A DNA stretch of 64,000 nt from Paenibacillus sp. JNUCC-31 (GTDB taxonomy: Bacteria; Bacillota; Bacilli; Paenibacillales; Paenibacillaceae). Under the pieces are notes generated by a model, which did no database searches, had not been told where the DNA came from, and saw nothing but the letters and a program-made list of their open reading frames with translations. The first letter of the stretch is position 1, and each line of letters starts with the position of its first letter. This document shows positions 42,839 through 51,788 of the stretch, piece by piece. The stretch spans positions 7,316,001-7,380,000 of the forward strand of contig NZ_CP062165.1 of assembly GCF_014844075.1 (NCBI RefSeq). The letters are read 5' to 3'. A program made the translations under genes and the position numbers.

Positions 42839-43796
42839 ACCTTTATTGGAAATCGAACATCTTAAAACCTATTTTCCAGTGCGTAAAGGCTTATTGAATC
42901 GTACAGTAGCCCATGTAAAAGCGGTCGATGATATCAGCATCACGATCCATGAAGGCGAGTCATTTGGATTAGTGGGTGAATCCGGCAGCGGCAAGAGCAC
43001 CGTTGGAAGAACCATCGTACGCTTAACAGAGAAAACAGAAGGACAGATCCGTTTTCAAGGTGTAGACTTGCATCATTTGTCTATGCAGGAAGTGCGGAAG
43101 ATCCGTCCACAGCTTCAACTTATTTTCCAGGACCCCTACAGTTCACTGAATCCGCGCATACGTATTGGTGATGCGATCGGGGAGGCTGTACTGGATCACG
43201 GATTGGCGACCGCAAGCGAGGTGCGTGATCTCGTCAAGGAGGTGCTCGGGGCCTGCGGATTGTCATCCTACCATATTGATCGTTTTCCCCATGAGTTCTC
43301 TGGTGGACAGCGACAGCGGATTGGGATTGCACGAGCTTTGATCTTAAATCCAAAGCTGATTATCGCAGATGAACCGGTATCTGCATTGGACGTGTCTATT
43401 CAGGCTCAGATTATCAACCTGTTCAGACGGCTTCAGCAAGAGCGTGGCCTTGCTTATTTGTTTATTTCGCATGATCTGAGTGTGGTGGAGCATCTGTGTG
43501 ACCGTATTGGCGTAATGTATCTGGGTTCCATGGTCGAGACGGCTTCCAGAGACGAGTTGTTCGGCAATCCACTGCATCCGTATACGAAAGCCTTGCTGTC
43601 TGCCGTACCCGTACCAATTCCCAAATTGAAACGGGAACGAATTGTGCTTAAAGGGGATATCCCAAGTCCAGTGAATCCGCCAACTGGCTGCAAGTTCCAT
43701 ACCCGTTGTCCATGGGCAGAAGATATCTGCAAGCAGCAAACTCCAGCGTATCGGAACGTTGGAGCGGATCATTTTGTAGCCTGTCATTTGGTCTGA
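42831..43796 (+). CDS. Peptide ABC transporter ATP-binding protein, DppF/OppF type
   Basis: This 321-residue ATPase completes the transporter. Walker A is G-E-S-G-S-G-K-S near residue 47, the signature is F-S-G-G-Q-R-Q-R-I-G-I-A-R-A-L near 150, and Walker B is L-I-I-A-D-E-P-V-S-A-L-D near 172. The OppF-type C-terminal C-K-F-H-T-R-C-P-W-A-E-D-I-C motif is present. Its start overlaps the preceding gene by eight bases. GAGGAGG stands ten bases before the ATG. It is the last gene of the operon; no clear terminator was found in the next 250 bases. Confidence 0.94.
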   Translation: MSEPLLEIEHLKTYFPVRKGLLNRTVAHVKAVDDISITIHEGESFGLVGESGSGKSTVGRTIVRLTEKTEGQIRFQGVDLHHLSMQEVRKIRPQLQLIFQDPYSSLNPRIRIGDAIGEAVLDHGLATASEVRDLVKEVLGACGLSSYHIDRFPHEFSGGQRQRIGIARALILNPKLIIADEPVSALDVSIQAQIINLFRRLQQERGLAYLFISHDLSVVEHLCDRIGVMYLGSMVETASRDELFGNPLHPYTKALLSAVPVPIPKLKRERIVLKGDIPSPVNPPTGCKFHTRCPWAEDICKQQTPAYRNVGADHFVACHLV

Positions 43797-44003
43797 ACAT
43801 CGTTATTGCGAAGATGGAGCATGAATGATGAGGTCGGCATAAAATGACGGTGTATTTATTTGGATTGATGTATACGCAACTTCAAAACCTTTTTTTATTT
43901 GGCATTTTACGTACCCGGGTAATTGATTTGACTATAGCTTTTATGCAAACATCTCCATAACTCTACTGTACTATTTTAAAAAGGAATTTTTTTGAAACCA
44001 CAT

Positions 44004-44049
44004 AGTTTCATATTGCGTAAACACCTATGAATATCCATAATATGAAATT
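44004..44049 (+). promoter_or_regulatory. Inverted repeat adjoining the binding site of the small secreted protein
   Basis: AGTTTCATATT at 44004-44014 pairs, with one mismatch, with AATATGAAATT at 44039-44049. GGAGG follows immediately, so this leader hairpin could influence translation. Confidence 0.3.
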
Positions 44050-44064
44050 GGAGGAATGAACTAA

Positions 44065-44559
44065 ATGATGAAAAAGAGTTTGAAGCCCGTCTTAAAGGTG
44101 ACATTAGCAGCCGCATTAACTTTACCTATGATCTTCGCAATACCTGATGGAAAAGTCGAAGCTACTCCAGATATTTCGAGTGTTAAACCCGTAGCCTTGA
44201 CCGCACCACCACCGGAGAGCCAAAGCATTCAGAGCTTGGCTCAATTCGAGAACATTTATCAAGCAAGTGGCAATGTTATTCCTGTAGGAGGACTTACTGC
44301 ATTGGTGAATACAACGACAACAACTTACACCAAAATGAACAGTATAACGGTACAGTATAGTCTCCAACGATGGACAGGATCCGCATGGGTCAACTATCAA
44401 TCGAATTCTGTCACGCAAAATAATGTTTCGGCATTGAATGCAAGCTCCAGCTGGACAGTTATAACTGGTTACTATTATCGTGTGGTGAGCATTCACAGCG
44501 TAAATAATGGCTCAAAAACTGAAACAAGCACACATACATCATCAAATGTGCTATTCTAG
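44065..44559 (+). CDS. Small secreted hypothetical protein
   Basis: This 164-residue protein has a signal peptide (M-M-K-K-S-L-K-P-V-L-K start, A-A-A-L-T-L-P-M-I-F-A core, cleavage about residue 33). The mature part is Ser/Thr/Asn-rich and beta-like, with Y-S-L-Q-R-W-T-G-S-A-W-V-N-Y and S-W-T-V-I-T-G-Y-Y-Y-R-V-V-S-I-H-S-V near the end. I see no cysteine or catalytic motif. It resembles small secreted Bacilli proteins of unknown role. GGAGG lies nine bases before the ATG. It is convergent with the anti-sigma gene, whose stop lies six bases from this stop. Confidence 0.75.
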   Translation: MMKKSLKPVLKVTLAAALTLPMIFAIPDGKVEATPDISSVKPVALTAPPPESQSIQSLAQFENIYQASGNVIPVGGLTALVNTTTTTYTKMNSITVQYSLQRWTGSAWVNYQSNSVTQNNVSALNASSSWTVITGYYYRVVSIHSVNNGSKTETSTHTSSNVLF

Positions 44560-44565
44560 TCAACT

Positions 44566-45543
44566 TTAATGACTGTTCCAAGGAAACCTTTGATTCTGAA
44601 GGTTATTGGCAATGGATAACATCTCTTCTTCGCTGAGAGTACCGAACAAGCTGACGTTGGTTGAACCCATCATCCATTGAAAAGTGTTATAGCGAGGGCC
44701 AATTGACATAAACGCCTCGCTACCATCGCCCAGTTTAACGAAACTTGTCTCTCGAAGTAAAGGACCTTCAACTACTTCACCAGGATGGATCCAGGCATAA
44801 TCAAATTGTAATATTTCTTCTTGTCTATCTTTGATTTTACCAGTGTAGAGTACTCGCATATGGGTTGATTTAATATTACTGTCTATAGGGAGCGGCAACT
44901 CTGCATCAAGCATCAGCTCGAACTTGATGTCGGTAAATCGCTCGGGGATTACATTTGAAAGTAGAAAGTCACCAATAAACCCCGAGCGTGCTTCTTCCTC
45001 AGTTACTTCAACAGGAACCAAAATTTGTGTTGAATCTATATCGAATTCATAGGGATTGTCATCATAATTTTCAGTAGAAATTTGAGGAGCGTCCTCGCTA
45101 CCAGGCTCAGGTGGTGCAGACGTCTTTGCTGCTAAAGGATCCAATCCAACTATTTCGTTTGTACGGTCTTTAATAATAATGGATTTCATTCCATTACCCC
45201 AATCCTTGATCGTTTGCACAAAAGGGGACACTGCCTGTGTGTTCGTAGGAACACTGAATAAAACTGCACCTAAGGCGACTGAAGCGGCGATAACGAAAGA
45301 AAGCCGCAAGGTCCGCCTTCTTTTTTTGCGTGCGTTAATCTTATTAATTTCATATTCAACTTTAAGCCAGGACTCATGCATAATTTGGAAATTTGTGTTA
45401 TTTGGATCTAGGGGAGCAGATACAGCCTGATGGAAGGCTTCGTCAAAAGCCATATCAAACGCGGCATCGAAAAAATCGTCTTCTAGCTCTGAATCGAATG
45501 AATCAATATGCTTATCGGACTTGCCTTTGCTCAATACTTCCAC
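44566..45543 (-). CDS. Probable anti-sigma factor with DUF4367-type domain
   Basis: This 325-residue protein has a cytoplasmic N-terminus (residues 1-79), one membrane segment (about 81-98), and an external domain. The N-terminal part is acidic with F-D-x-A-F-D-x-A-F spacing between residues 22 and 40. The external part ends with S-F-V-K-L-G-D-G-S-E-A-F-M-S-I-G-P and S-L-F-G-T-L-S-E-E-E-M-L-S-I-A-N-N-L, typical of DUF4367. The start is GTG at 45543 with AAGGA five bases upstream. It overlaps the sigma gene by 32 bases, so the two are coupled. The topology suits a membrane-bound anti-sigma that senses an outside signal; this is inferred from context. Confidence 0.8.
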   Translation of the reverse strand: MEVLSKGKSDKHIDSFDSELEDDFFDAAFDMAFDEAFHQAVSAPLDPNNTNFQIMHESWLKVEYEINKINARKKRRRTLRLSFVIAASVALGAVLFSVPTNTQAVSPFVQTIKDWGNGMKSIIIKDRTNEIVGLDPLAAKTSAPPEPGSEDAPQISTENYDDNPYEFDIDSTQILVPVEVTEEEARSGFIGDFLLSNVIPERFTDIKFELMLDAELPLPIDSNIKSTHMRVLYTGKIKDRQEEILQFDYAWIHPGEVVEGPLLRETSFVKLGDGSEAFMSIGPRYNTFQWMMGSTNVSLFGTLSEEEMLSIANNLQNQRFPWNSH

Positions 45544-46102
45544 CCCATTCCTTATGTAATTTTTTCTTGATACTTCCGCGGGCTCTGAACAAACGTTGCT
45601 TCACAATTTCTTCAGATGTATCAAGCAGATCGGCCATTTCCCGATAGGAAAGACCCTCTTTCCAGCGCAGCTCTACGAGAACACGATATTCCGGTTTAAG
45701 CTGTTCCAGGTAGAACTCGATGGATTCCTGCATCATTTGTGTCTCCACTGTGCTCTCCACGGAAGCTGCCGTCTGATTCATTGTCTCCATATCTATAAAA
45801 ACACTATCCGTATCCAGTTGGTTACGGTTATTTTTATTTTTTCTCAGATAATTAATGGCGGTATTCCGTGTGACTACCTTCAGCCAGGCTTTCAGTTTGA
45901 CCTCGTTGTCGAAGAGAGGTTTGTTTTTAATGATTTTGATAAAAGCTTCCTGGATAATATCTTCTGCTGCTGCACGTTCTTTGATGATGTAAACGATGAG
46001 ACCATGTACCATATTATAGTATTCGTAGTACACTTCTTCTTGAAGTTGCGGGCCCAAATTATGGAAATCCGAGGCTAAAAGTAATTGGAGCCGATTGGCC
46101 AT
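45512..46102 (-). CDS. ECF RNA polymerase sigma factor
   Basis: This 196-residue protein has region 2 at about residues 15-90 (A-A-E-D-I-I-Q-E-A-F-I-K-I-I, W-L-K-V-V-T-R-N-T-A-I-N-Y-L-R) and region 4 at about 130-185 (V-L-V-E-L-R-W-K-E-G-L-S-Y-R-E-M-A-D-L-L, I-V-K-Q-R-L-F-R-A-R). It directs RNA polymerase to a small regulon, probably including its own operon. AAAGGAG precedes the ATG at 46102 by about seven bases. It overlaps the anti-sigma gene by 32 bases. The regulon cannot be read from this window; the nearby secreted protein is a neighbour but not a proven target. Confidence 0.9.
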   Translation of the reverse strand: MANRLQLLLASDFHNLGPQLQEEVYYEYYNMVHGLIVYIIKERAAAEDIIQEAFIKIIKNKPLFDNEVKLKAWLKVVTRNTAINYLRKNKNNRNQLDTDSVFIDMETMNQTAASVESTVETQMMQESIEFYLEQLKPEYRVLVELRWKEGLSYREMADLLDTSEEIVKQRLFRARGSIKKKLHKEWGGSIEQRQVR

Positions 46103-46229
46103 GATGTTCTCCTTTCTGGTGAACAATCCACAAACATTGGTATCATTTCATTTTACAACATTATATGGAAGCGATACAATGGGAGGTTAGTCCGACAGAA
46201 GAAGGGAAGTAGATTCTAAATTAGAGAAA

Positions 46230-46273
46230 GGCCGCCTTACTAACCTCTAAAAATGATGGTCAGTAAGGCAGCC
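46230..46273 (-). terminator. Terminator after the aminopeptidase pair
   Basis: GGC-C-GCCTTACT pairs with AGTAAGGC-A-GCC. On the minus strand TTTCTCTAATTT follows. It lies about 50 bases past the second aminopeptidase gene. Confidence 0.7.
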
Positions 46274-46320
46274 TCTAAATGATGTTTAATAATTATTGGG
46301 ATTATCAGATTCAACTCGTT

Positions 46321-47553
46321 TCAGAAAGCCCAGTCGCCTTTTAGGAAGATGGCTTCACGCTCGCCATTCGCTGTCACGCCGTAAATGTTCGTTTCCGGCG
46401 AACCCATCATGAAGTCCACATGAGTAATGCTGGAGTTCATGCCGCGAGCTGCAAGTTCCTCGGTTGACATGGTTTTGCCACCATCGATATTGAAGGCATA
46501 GGAACTGCCGATCGCGAGGTGACATGAAGCATTCTCATCATATAACGTTGTGTAATAGAGAATACCGCTTTCCGAGATTGGTGAATGGAAAGGCACCAAA
46601 GCAACCTCACCGAGGTAATGGGACCCTTCATCCATGTTAATGAGCCGTTCGAGTGTATCTTGCCCTACTTCGGCATGAAAATCAATGATGCGCCCCTTCT
46701 CAAATGTTAGGGAGAAGCGATCAATGATACTTCCGCCATAACTGAGTGGTTTGGTACTGGTCACTTTACCGCTCACTCCGTATTTGGCTGGGGCAGTGAA
46801 TACTTCCTCTGTCGGAATGTTGGCAACAAAGTGGGTACCTTGTTCGTTAATGCTTCCCGCCTGCGCCCAGATATGTCCTTCAGGAAGCTCAACGGTAAGG
46901 TCTGTTCCAGGTGATACAAAATGCAAAGCTTTATATTTTTTGCTGTTCAGGGCAACTGCTTTGTGCTCTAAACGCTCAATATGCTGCTCCCAAGCCGCTA
47001 CAGGATCATCCAGATCGGCTCTTACAGCAGCAAAAATGGCTTCCCAGAGCTGTTTCATCTGCTCGGCAGGTGAAAGGTCGGGAAACACTTTCGCAGCCCA
47101 ATCCGGTGAAGGACAGGCTACTCCTGTCCAGCTCATTTTGTCGGCCTGCTGATATTGACGATATTTGGACATCGCCTGACCGTATGTACGCTGATGGGTG
47201 GAAATGCGTTCAGGATCGATGCCTTTCAATAGGTCCGGGCTGGAGGACAATACGGTCAAGAATGCAGCATTGTTCGCTGCCAGCTCCTCAAGTTCAGCAG
47301 CATGCCATTTCGGTGGGTCCTGGAAGGAATCCTCAGGCGCCATTTCAAAACGCAATCGATTGACAGTCTCGTCCCCGTGTTTGACGATGACTTTCTTAGC
47401 TCCGGCCTCGTAGCCTTTGCGCACCAACAAACGCACGAATTCAGCTGTATCAATCATGGCGCTGATGACGAAGATTTGTCCGGGCTGAACGTTGGCTCCA
47501 ACTTTTACGGCCAGTTCAGCATAATGATCCAGTTTTTGTTCAAAACTCAACAT
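46321..47553 (-). CDS. M29 family aminopeptidase, downstream copy
   Basis: This 410-residue enzyme belongs to the AmpS/PepS thermophilic aminopeptidase family. Motifs bearing likely metal ligands are T-E-E-V-F-T-A-P near residue 250, L-G-E-V-A-L-V-P near 315, A-S-C-H-L-A-I-G near 345 and T-H-V-D-F-M near 375. It cleaves N-terminal residues from peptides in the cytoplasm. I chose the ATG at 47553 with GGAGG eight bases before it. The gene lies directly behind a second copy of the same length on the same strand, 82 bases away. This copy differs at many positions, so the duplication is not recent. A terminator follows. Confidence 0.92.
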   Translation of the reverse strand: MLSFEQKLDHYAELAVKVGANVQPGQIFVISAMIDTAEFVRLLVRKGYEAGAKKVIVKHGDETVNRLRFEMAPEDSFQDPPKWHAAELEELAANNAAFLTVLSSSPDLLKGIDPERISTHQRTYGQAMSKYRQYQQADKMSWTGVACPSPDWAAKVFPDLSPAEQMKQLWEAIFAAVRADLDDPVAAWEQHIERLEHKAVALNSKKYKALHFVSPGTDLTVELPEGHIWAQAGSINEQGTHFVANIPTEEVFTAPAKYGVSGKVTSTKPLSYGGSIIDRFSLTFEKGRIIDFHAEVGQDTLERLINMDEGSHYLGEVALVPFHSPISESGILYYTTLYDENASCHLAIGSSYAFNIDGGKTMSTEELAARGMNSSITHVDFMMGSPETNIYGVTANGEREAIFLKGDWAF

Positions 47554-47635
47554 ATCGTGTTCCTCCATATCATGAATGCCCCGCTTACGCAGGAAAAGAG
47601 AGGAGTGACCCTCTCTCTCATTTACATCGTTTAAA

Positions 47636-48868
47636 TTAGAAAGCCCAGTTTCCTTGCAGGAAGATCGGTTCTTCGCTGCCTTCGGAAGTGACACCGTGAA
47701 TGTTCATTTCTCCTGATCCAATCATGAAATCCACATGAGTGAGACTGGAGTTCATGCCATGGCTGATCAATTCATCCTTGGACATCGTTTTGCCACCTTC
47801 CAGACAGAAGGCATAGGCGTTACCGATCGCCAGATGGTTGGATGCATTTTCATCAAAGAGGGTGTTGTAGAACAAAATATTCGTATCGGAAATTGGCGAT
47901 TGATGTGGAACGAGAGCTACCTCACCCAGATAATGTGCGCCTTCATCCATTTCGATCAGGCTTTTCAGTGTATCGAGTCCTTGATCAGCAGTATAGTCTA
48001 CGATCCGACCATTTTCGAAAGTCAGGGAGAAACCGTCAATCAGGTTTCCGCCATAGCTCAGTGGTTTCGTGCTACGCACAGTGCCGTTAACTCCGGTTTT
48101 GAGTGGAGCGGTGAACACTTCCTCTGTAGGCATATTGGCAACGAAGACATGTCCTTGTTCATTGATGCTGCCACCGGACACCCACAGATGTCCTTCGGGA
48201 AGCTCAATCGTAAGGTCTGTGCCAGGGGCAGTATAGTGAAGCTTTTTGTATTTTTTTTCGTTGAGCAGATCGGCGCGGGAATCGAGATTCAGCAAATGCG
48301 TTTTCCATTCTGCGACAGCATCCTGCTCACCAATGCGAACGGTTTTGAATATAACATCCCACAATTTATCGATTTGCTGCTCTGCCGGAAGATCAGGGAA
48401 TACTTTGGCTGCCCATTCAGGAGAGGGAACTGCTACAATGGACCAACTAAATTTGTCTGCCATTTGATAGGAGCGATATTTCTCCATTGCTTTACCGCGA
48501 ACTTTCTGACTCGTCACGATCCGTTCCTGAGGAACACCCGCAAGCAGGTCCGGATTTTCTGCAATAACGTGCAGAATGGCGGCACCTTCTTCTACGAGTT
48601 CAGTCATTTCACCTGCAAACCATTTTGGTTCAATGGAGAAGGATTCCTCTGGTGCGAGATCATAGTGAAGACGTGTGATGACTTCATCACTCCAGTTTAC
48701 TTTGACCAGCTTGGCACCTGTGCCATAAGCGGCTTTGACAATCAGGCGCACAAAATGTGCTGCCGAGATTGGTGCGTTCACGACGAGAGTCTGCCCAGGA
48801 TGGACATTGACACCGACTTTGACAGCCAGTTCGGCATATTGTTGTAAATTCGTTTCGAAATTGTTCAT
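47636..48868 (-). CDS. M29 family aminopeptidase, upstream copy
   Basis: The 410-residue first gene of the pair has the same order of motifs as its neighbour: T-E-E-V-F-T-A-P, L-G-E-V-A-L-V-P-H-Q, E-N-A-S-N-H-L-A-I-G-N and L-T-H-V-D-F-M-I-G-S. Shared blocks such as S-Y-G-G-N-L-I-D-G-F-S-L-T-F-E and S-Y-G-G-S-I-I-D-R-F-S-L-T-F-E show common descent. The two may differ in peptide preference. GGGAGG lies before the ATG. No promoter regulator is adjacent. The two genes probably form one transcript ending at 46230. Confidence 0.92.
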   Translation of the reverse strand: MNNFETNLQQYAELAVKVGVNVHPGQTLVVNAPISAAHFVRLIVKAAYGTGAKLVKVNWSDEVITRLHYDLAPEESFSIEPKWFAGEMTELVEEGAAILHVIAENPDLLAGVPQERIVTSQKVRGKAMEKYRSYQMADKFSWSIVAVPSPEWAAKVFPDLPAEQQIDKLWDVIFKTVRIGEQDAVAEWKTHLLNLDSRADLLNEKKYKKLHYTAPGTDLTIELPEGHLWVSGGSINEQGHVFVANMPTEEVFTAPLKTGVNGTVRSTKPLSYGGNLIDGFSLTFENGRIVDYTADQGLDTLKSLIEMDEGAHYLGEVALVPHQSPISDTNILFYNTLFDENASNHLAIGNAYAFCLEGGKTMSKDELISHGMNSSLTHVDFMIGSGEMNIHGVTSEGSEEPIFLQGNWAF

Positions 48869-49082
48869 GCTATTTTTTCCTCCCGTTTGGTATAATATCG
48901 TAGCTGTTTGTTATTATAGTCCTCATTACAGGTATGTAAGGAGTCAGTATTGTTCCCTCATTGAATAAGGTATACGTTGCTACGATATATATTGTACAAT
49001 TAACCAATAATAATTACCAAACTAGGTTTACCATAAATTGTGGAGACCCGCAACAGATGAGAGATTAAAGGAGAGAACGAGT

Positions 49083-49349
49083 GTGAATATTGAGATTATT
49101 CGTGCAGAGATGCGTCGTGAAGACGAAAAAAATTATGTGGGTAATACCGTTTTTCGTGCAGAAGGCGAAAAGTCAGTATATGAGATTACGTTCATGAGCA
49201 AGAACGGCAAGGATTGGGATTATAGTCTGCATTTCACCGAACAGTCCGGTGATGAAGAGGAATTGCTGCGCATGGACCAACTGCTGGAAAACGACGACGA
49301 TATGTACAATCAGTTGCTTGATGCAGCACTGGATGCTTACCCGGCGTAA
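49083..49349 (+). CDS. Small conserved hypothetical protein
   Basis: This 88-residue protein starts with GTG, with AAAGGAGAG nine bases before it. The sequence M-R-R-E-D-E-K-N-Y-V-G-N-T-V-F and S-V-Y-E-I-T-F-M-S-K-N-G-K-D-W-D-Y-S-L-H-F suggests a small alpha/beta fold. It is acidic overall, and the C-terminus has E-N-D-D-D-M-Y-N-Q-L-L-D-A-A. I recall similar proteins in Bacilli but no function. A terminator follows 50 bases later. Confidence 0.75.
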   Translation: MNIEIIRAEMRREDEKNYVGNTVFRAEGEKSVYEITFMSKNGKDWDYSLHFTEQSGDEEELLRMDQLLENDDDMYNQLLDAALDAYPA

Positions 49350-49397
49350 TTTGTCCGAGATGTTCTTGTTCTAATATGGAATGTAGCTGATTATACT

Positions 49398-49433
49398 AGA
49401 CGGTGTATGCCTGAAACAGGGTGTACATCGTCT
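49398..49433 (+). terminator. Terminator of the small conserved gene
   Basis: AGACGGTGTATGCCTG pairs with CAGGGTGTACATCGTCT around AAA, with a few mismatches; ATTTTATT follows. Confidence 0.8.
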
Positions 49434-49478
49434 ATTTTATTGGAAGTAAGGAATAGATGCTCCAGAAAAGGGAAGTCT

Positions 49479-49544
49479 ATGACAGATGAATGGAACCAGA
49501 GAGACAATCCGCCTGAATGGGAGGTAACCGTGAATGGCATCTGA
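49479..49544 (+). CDS. Possible 21-residue small ORF overlapping the MBL gene start
   Basis: ATG at 49479 opens M-T-D-E-W-N-Q-R-D-N-P-P-E-W-E-V-T-V-N-G-I. GGGAAG lies about six bases upstream. The stop at 49542-49544 overlaps the MBL start by 11 bases. Translation here could be coupled to the next gene. Support is only this arrangement. Confidence 0.3.
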   Translation: MTDEWNQRDNPPEWEVTVNGI

Positions 49545-50343
49545 CAATCTGATTACAGCAGGGATGACGGGACTCGAAGAAGTCGCGCACGATATCCTCA
49601 GTCTGCGTACACTGTTCGTTAATGTTGTGTTTATCGGTGAGCCGGGAAGCCGGAACTGGGTGCTCGTGGATACAGGAGTAGCGAGTTTCACCGATCAGAT
49701 CCTTCATGTTGCATCTGAACGATTTCCTGGTCCTCCGTCTGCTATTATTTTGACACATGGTCATTTTGATCATGTAGGGACCGTCATCGAATTGGAACAA
49801 TTCTGGGGTGTCCCGGTGTATGCACACTCGCTGGAACTGCCTTATTTGACAGGTGCGAAGGATTACCCTCCAGCGGACCCTTCCGTAGGTGGTGGTTTGA
49901 TGGCACGGTTGTCATTCACGTATCCCAATGAAGCCATTAATCTGGATGATCGGATATTCAGTCTGCCGGATGACCATTCCATTCCGGGAGTTTCGGCTTG
50001 GAGATGGATTCACACCCCTGGTCACACGCCGGGACATGTTTCACTATTTCGTGAAGAAGATCGTATCCTGATTGCCGGAGACGCGATTGTCACGGTAAAA
50101 CAGGAATCGCTCTGGAATGTGCTGCTTCAGGACAAACAGTTACACGGTCCGCCCGCATACTTCACGACAGATTGGAAGGCGGCTCATCAATCCGTACATC
50201 ATATTCGCCAATTGCAGCCGAAGGTTGCTGTTACAGGGCATGGACATACCTTAACCGGCGATATGTTGAGGGATTCGCTGAAGCAACTCGATCTGGATTT
50301 CGAAGAAACTTCCGTTCCGGATCATGGCAAATATGTGGACTGA
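49534..50343 (+). CDS. Metallo-beta-lactamase fold hydrolase
   Basis: This 269-residue protein has the full metallo-beta-lactamase metal site: H75, H77, D79 and H80 in T-H-G-H-F-D-H, a His in T-P-G-H-T-P-G-H, an Asp in I-A-G-D-A-I-V, and the final His in V-T-G-H-G-H. Such enzymes hydrolyse thioesters, lactones or phosphodiesters; the glyoxalase II-like subgroup is possible but the substrate is not identifiable. There is no signal peptide, so a secreted antibiotic-degrading enzyme is unlikely. GGGAGG precedes the ATG by about ten bases. A possible 21-residue small ORF overlaps its start. Confidence 0.9.
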   Translation: MASDNLITAGMTGLEEVAHDILSLRTLFVNVVFIGEPGSRNWVLVDTGVASFTDQILHVASERFPGPPSAIILTHGHFDHVGTVIELEQFWGVPVYAHSLELPYLTGAKDYPPADPSVGGGLMARLSFTYPNEAINLDDRIFSLPDDHSIPGVSAWRWIHTPGHTPGHVSLFREEDRILIAGDAIVTVKQESLWNVLLQDKQLHGPPAYFTTDWKAAHQSVHHIRQLQPKVAVTGHGHTLTGDMLRDSLKQLDLDFEETSVPDHGKYVD

Positions 50344-50412
50344 ATGAGCCGAAGTTATGAATACATTTCAAGGAATTACGGAATGGTTTTTTGCGGTATC
50401 ATGTGCCTGTAG

Positions 50413-50446
50413 AGACAGCTGCGTAGCTCCGTGGCTGTCTTTTTTG
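50413..50446 (+). terminator. Terminator of the MBL gene
   Basis: AGACAGC at 50413 pairs with GCTGTCT at 50434 around a 14-base loop; six T follow. Confidence 0.85.
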
Positions 50447-50554
50447 TCTTTCCATCATGAATTTGTTCTCTATCATAGATTGGTATTTTGTGCATGGGCA
50501 TGATATAGTCGAGCCGTATAATATAACCTTAGTATGCAGGAGGTACATATAACG

Positions 50555-51565
50555 ATGACACAGCAAAATGCAGCTTTTGAAGAACAATTTGGAGGTATAC
50601 CCGCTGTCTGGCTTCACTTTGATCAGTTTGAAGCGGCTGTCATTCCAAGCGTGGGTGCCAACCTTGTCGCTTTCCGCGATACAGAGCGGGGATTCCGCTA
50701 TTTGCGGGAGCCAGATCAGGAGCATATGGACGATTTTATGGCTGCTCCTGCCGTATATGGAATTCCGATTCTTTCTCCACCAAATCGCTATGAGGATGGT
50801 CGTTTTCCCTGGGATGGCAAAGTCTATCAATTGCCTATAAATGAACCAGCTACAGGCAACCATTTGCATGGGTTCTTGCACAATGTTGAGTGGAAGGTTG
50901 AGGGTTATGGATCTGATAAGCTGGAGAGTTATGTCGTACTTAGCCAGGAAGTCAAGGAAGGACATGTGTTCCATCAATACCTGCCATTCACATTTACTGT
51001 GACGCTTCGTTATTCGCTAAGCAACCTTGGACTTCAACAGCAATTGAATGTTCGCAATAATGGTCAGGAACGTATGCCGAATCTGTTTGCATTCCATACA
51101 GCAATCAGCGTTCCATTTGCACCGGAAAGCCAAGCATCCGATTATACGGCCAAAGCAACCATTGGACAACGCCGGGAGTTGAATGAACGTTCCTTGCCTA
51201 CGGGACAATTTCAACCGCTTACACCGGAAGAAGAACAGTTAAAAGGTGAAGGTGTCAGTCCGTTTTTTGCAGCCATGGATAATCACTACACGGCAGAACC
51301 TCAGAATGGGCGTAACTATATGGAACTGACTGATCATCGTACCGGCGACAAGCTGGTGTATGATGTAGGGACTTCCTACAAGCATTGGATGATCTGGAAC
51401 AACAACATGGCGGGCGACTTCTTCTGTCCTGAACCACAGATGAACCTGGTTAATGCTCCGAATGTACAGGGCTTACCTGCTGAAGAGATCGGTCTTATTG
51501 GTCTTGAGCCTGGTGAAATATTCGAACAATCCAGTCGTTTGTACCCGATCAAGCCACAAAAATAA
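50555..51565 (+). CDS. Aldose 1-epimerase family protein
   Basis: This 336-residue protein shows the galactose mutarotase fold. G-A-N-L-V-A-F is near residue 34, [10 protein letters not shown] near 76 provides the substrate Arg, and N-H-L-H-G-F-L-H-N near 104 holds the conserved His. E-Q-S-S-R-L-Y near the end fits the catalytic-end strand. It should interconvert sugar anomers, though many relatives in this family lack proof. AGGAGG stands eleven bases before the ATG at 50555. It is cytoplasmic. Fumarase follows on the same strand, with no functional link I can see. Confidence 0.85.
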   Translation: MTQQNAAFEEQFGGIPAVWLHFDQFEAAVIPSVGANLVAFRDTERGFRYLREPDQEHMDDFMAAPAVYGIPILSPPNRYEDGRFPWDGKVYQLPINEPATGNHLHGFLHNVEWKVEGYGSDKLESYVVLSQEVKEGHVFHQYLPFTFTVTLRYSLSNLGLQQQLNVRNNGQERMPNLFAFHTAISVPFAPESQASDYTAKATIGQRRELNERSLPTGQFQPLTPEEEQLKGEGVSPFFAAMDNHYTAEPQNGRNYMELTDHRTGDKLVYDVGTSYKHWMIWNNNMAGDFFCPEPQMNLVNAPNVQGLPAEEIGLIGLEPGEIFEQSSRLYPIKPQK

Positions 51566-51788
51566 ACATTTGCACATTTTGCGTCACGCTTACAATTTTG
51601 TCGAAAAGGTGAAAACCTGGCAGGCAATCATGTATAATATGACAAGATACACAAGCTTTTCTCAAAAGAGCATTTTGCATAAATCACAAAGATCACATTG
51701 GAATCAACAAATGCAAGATGCTGTGAAGCAAAGAATGTATGCGTATTTTGTAGAGACACAAACCATCTTTTTGGAGGAGGAGAAGCAA

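Noticed and set aside
47735..48847. 370-codon plus-strand frame opposite the upstream aminopeptidase
   Set aside because: The minus strand clearly encodes an M29 enzyme with a binding site and metal motifs; the opposite frame has Cys/Phe-rich random composition.
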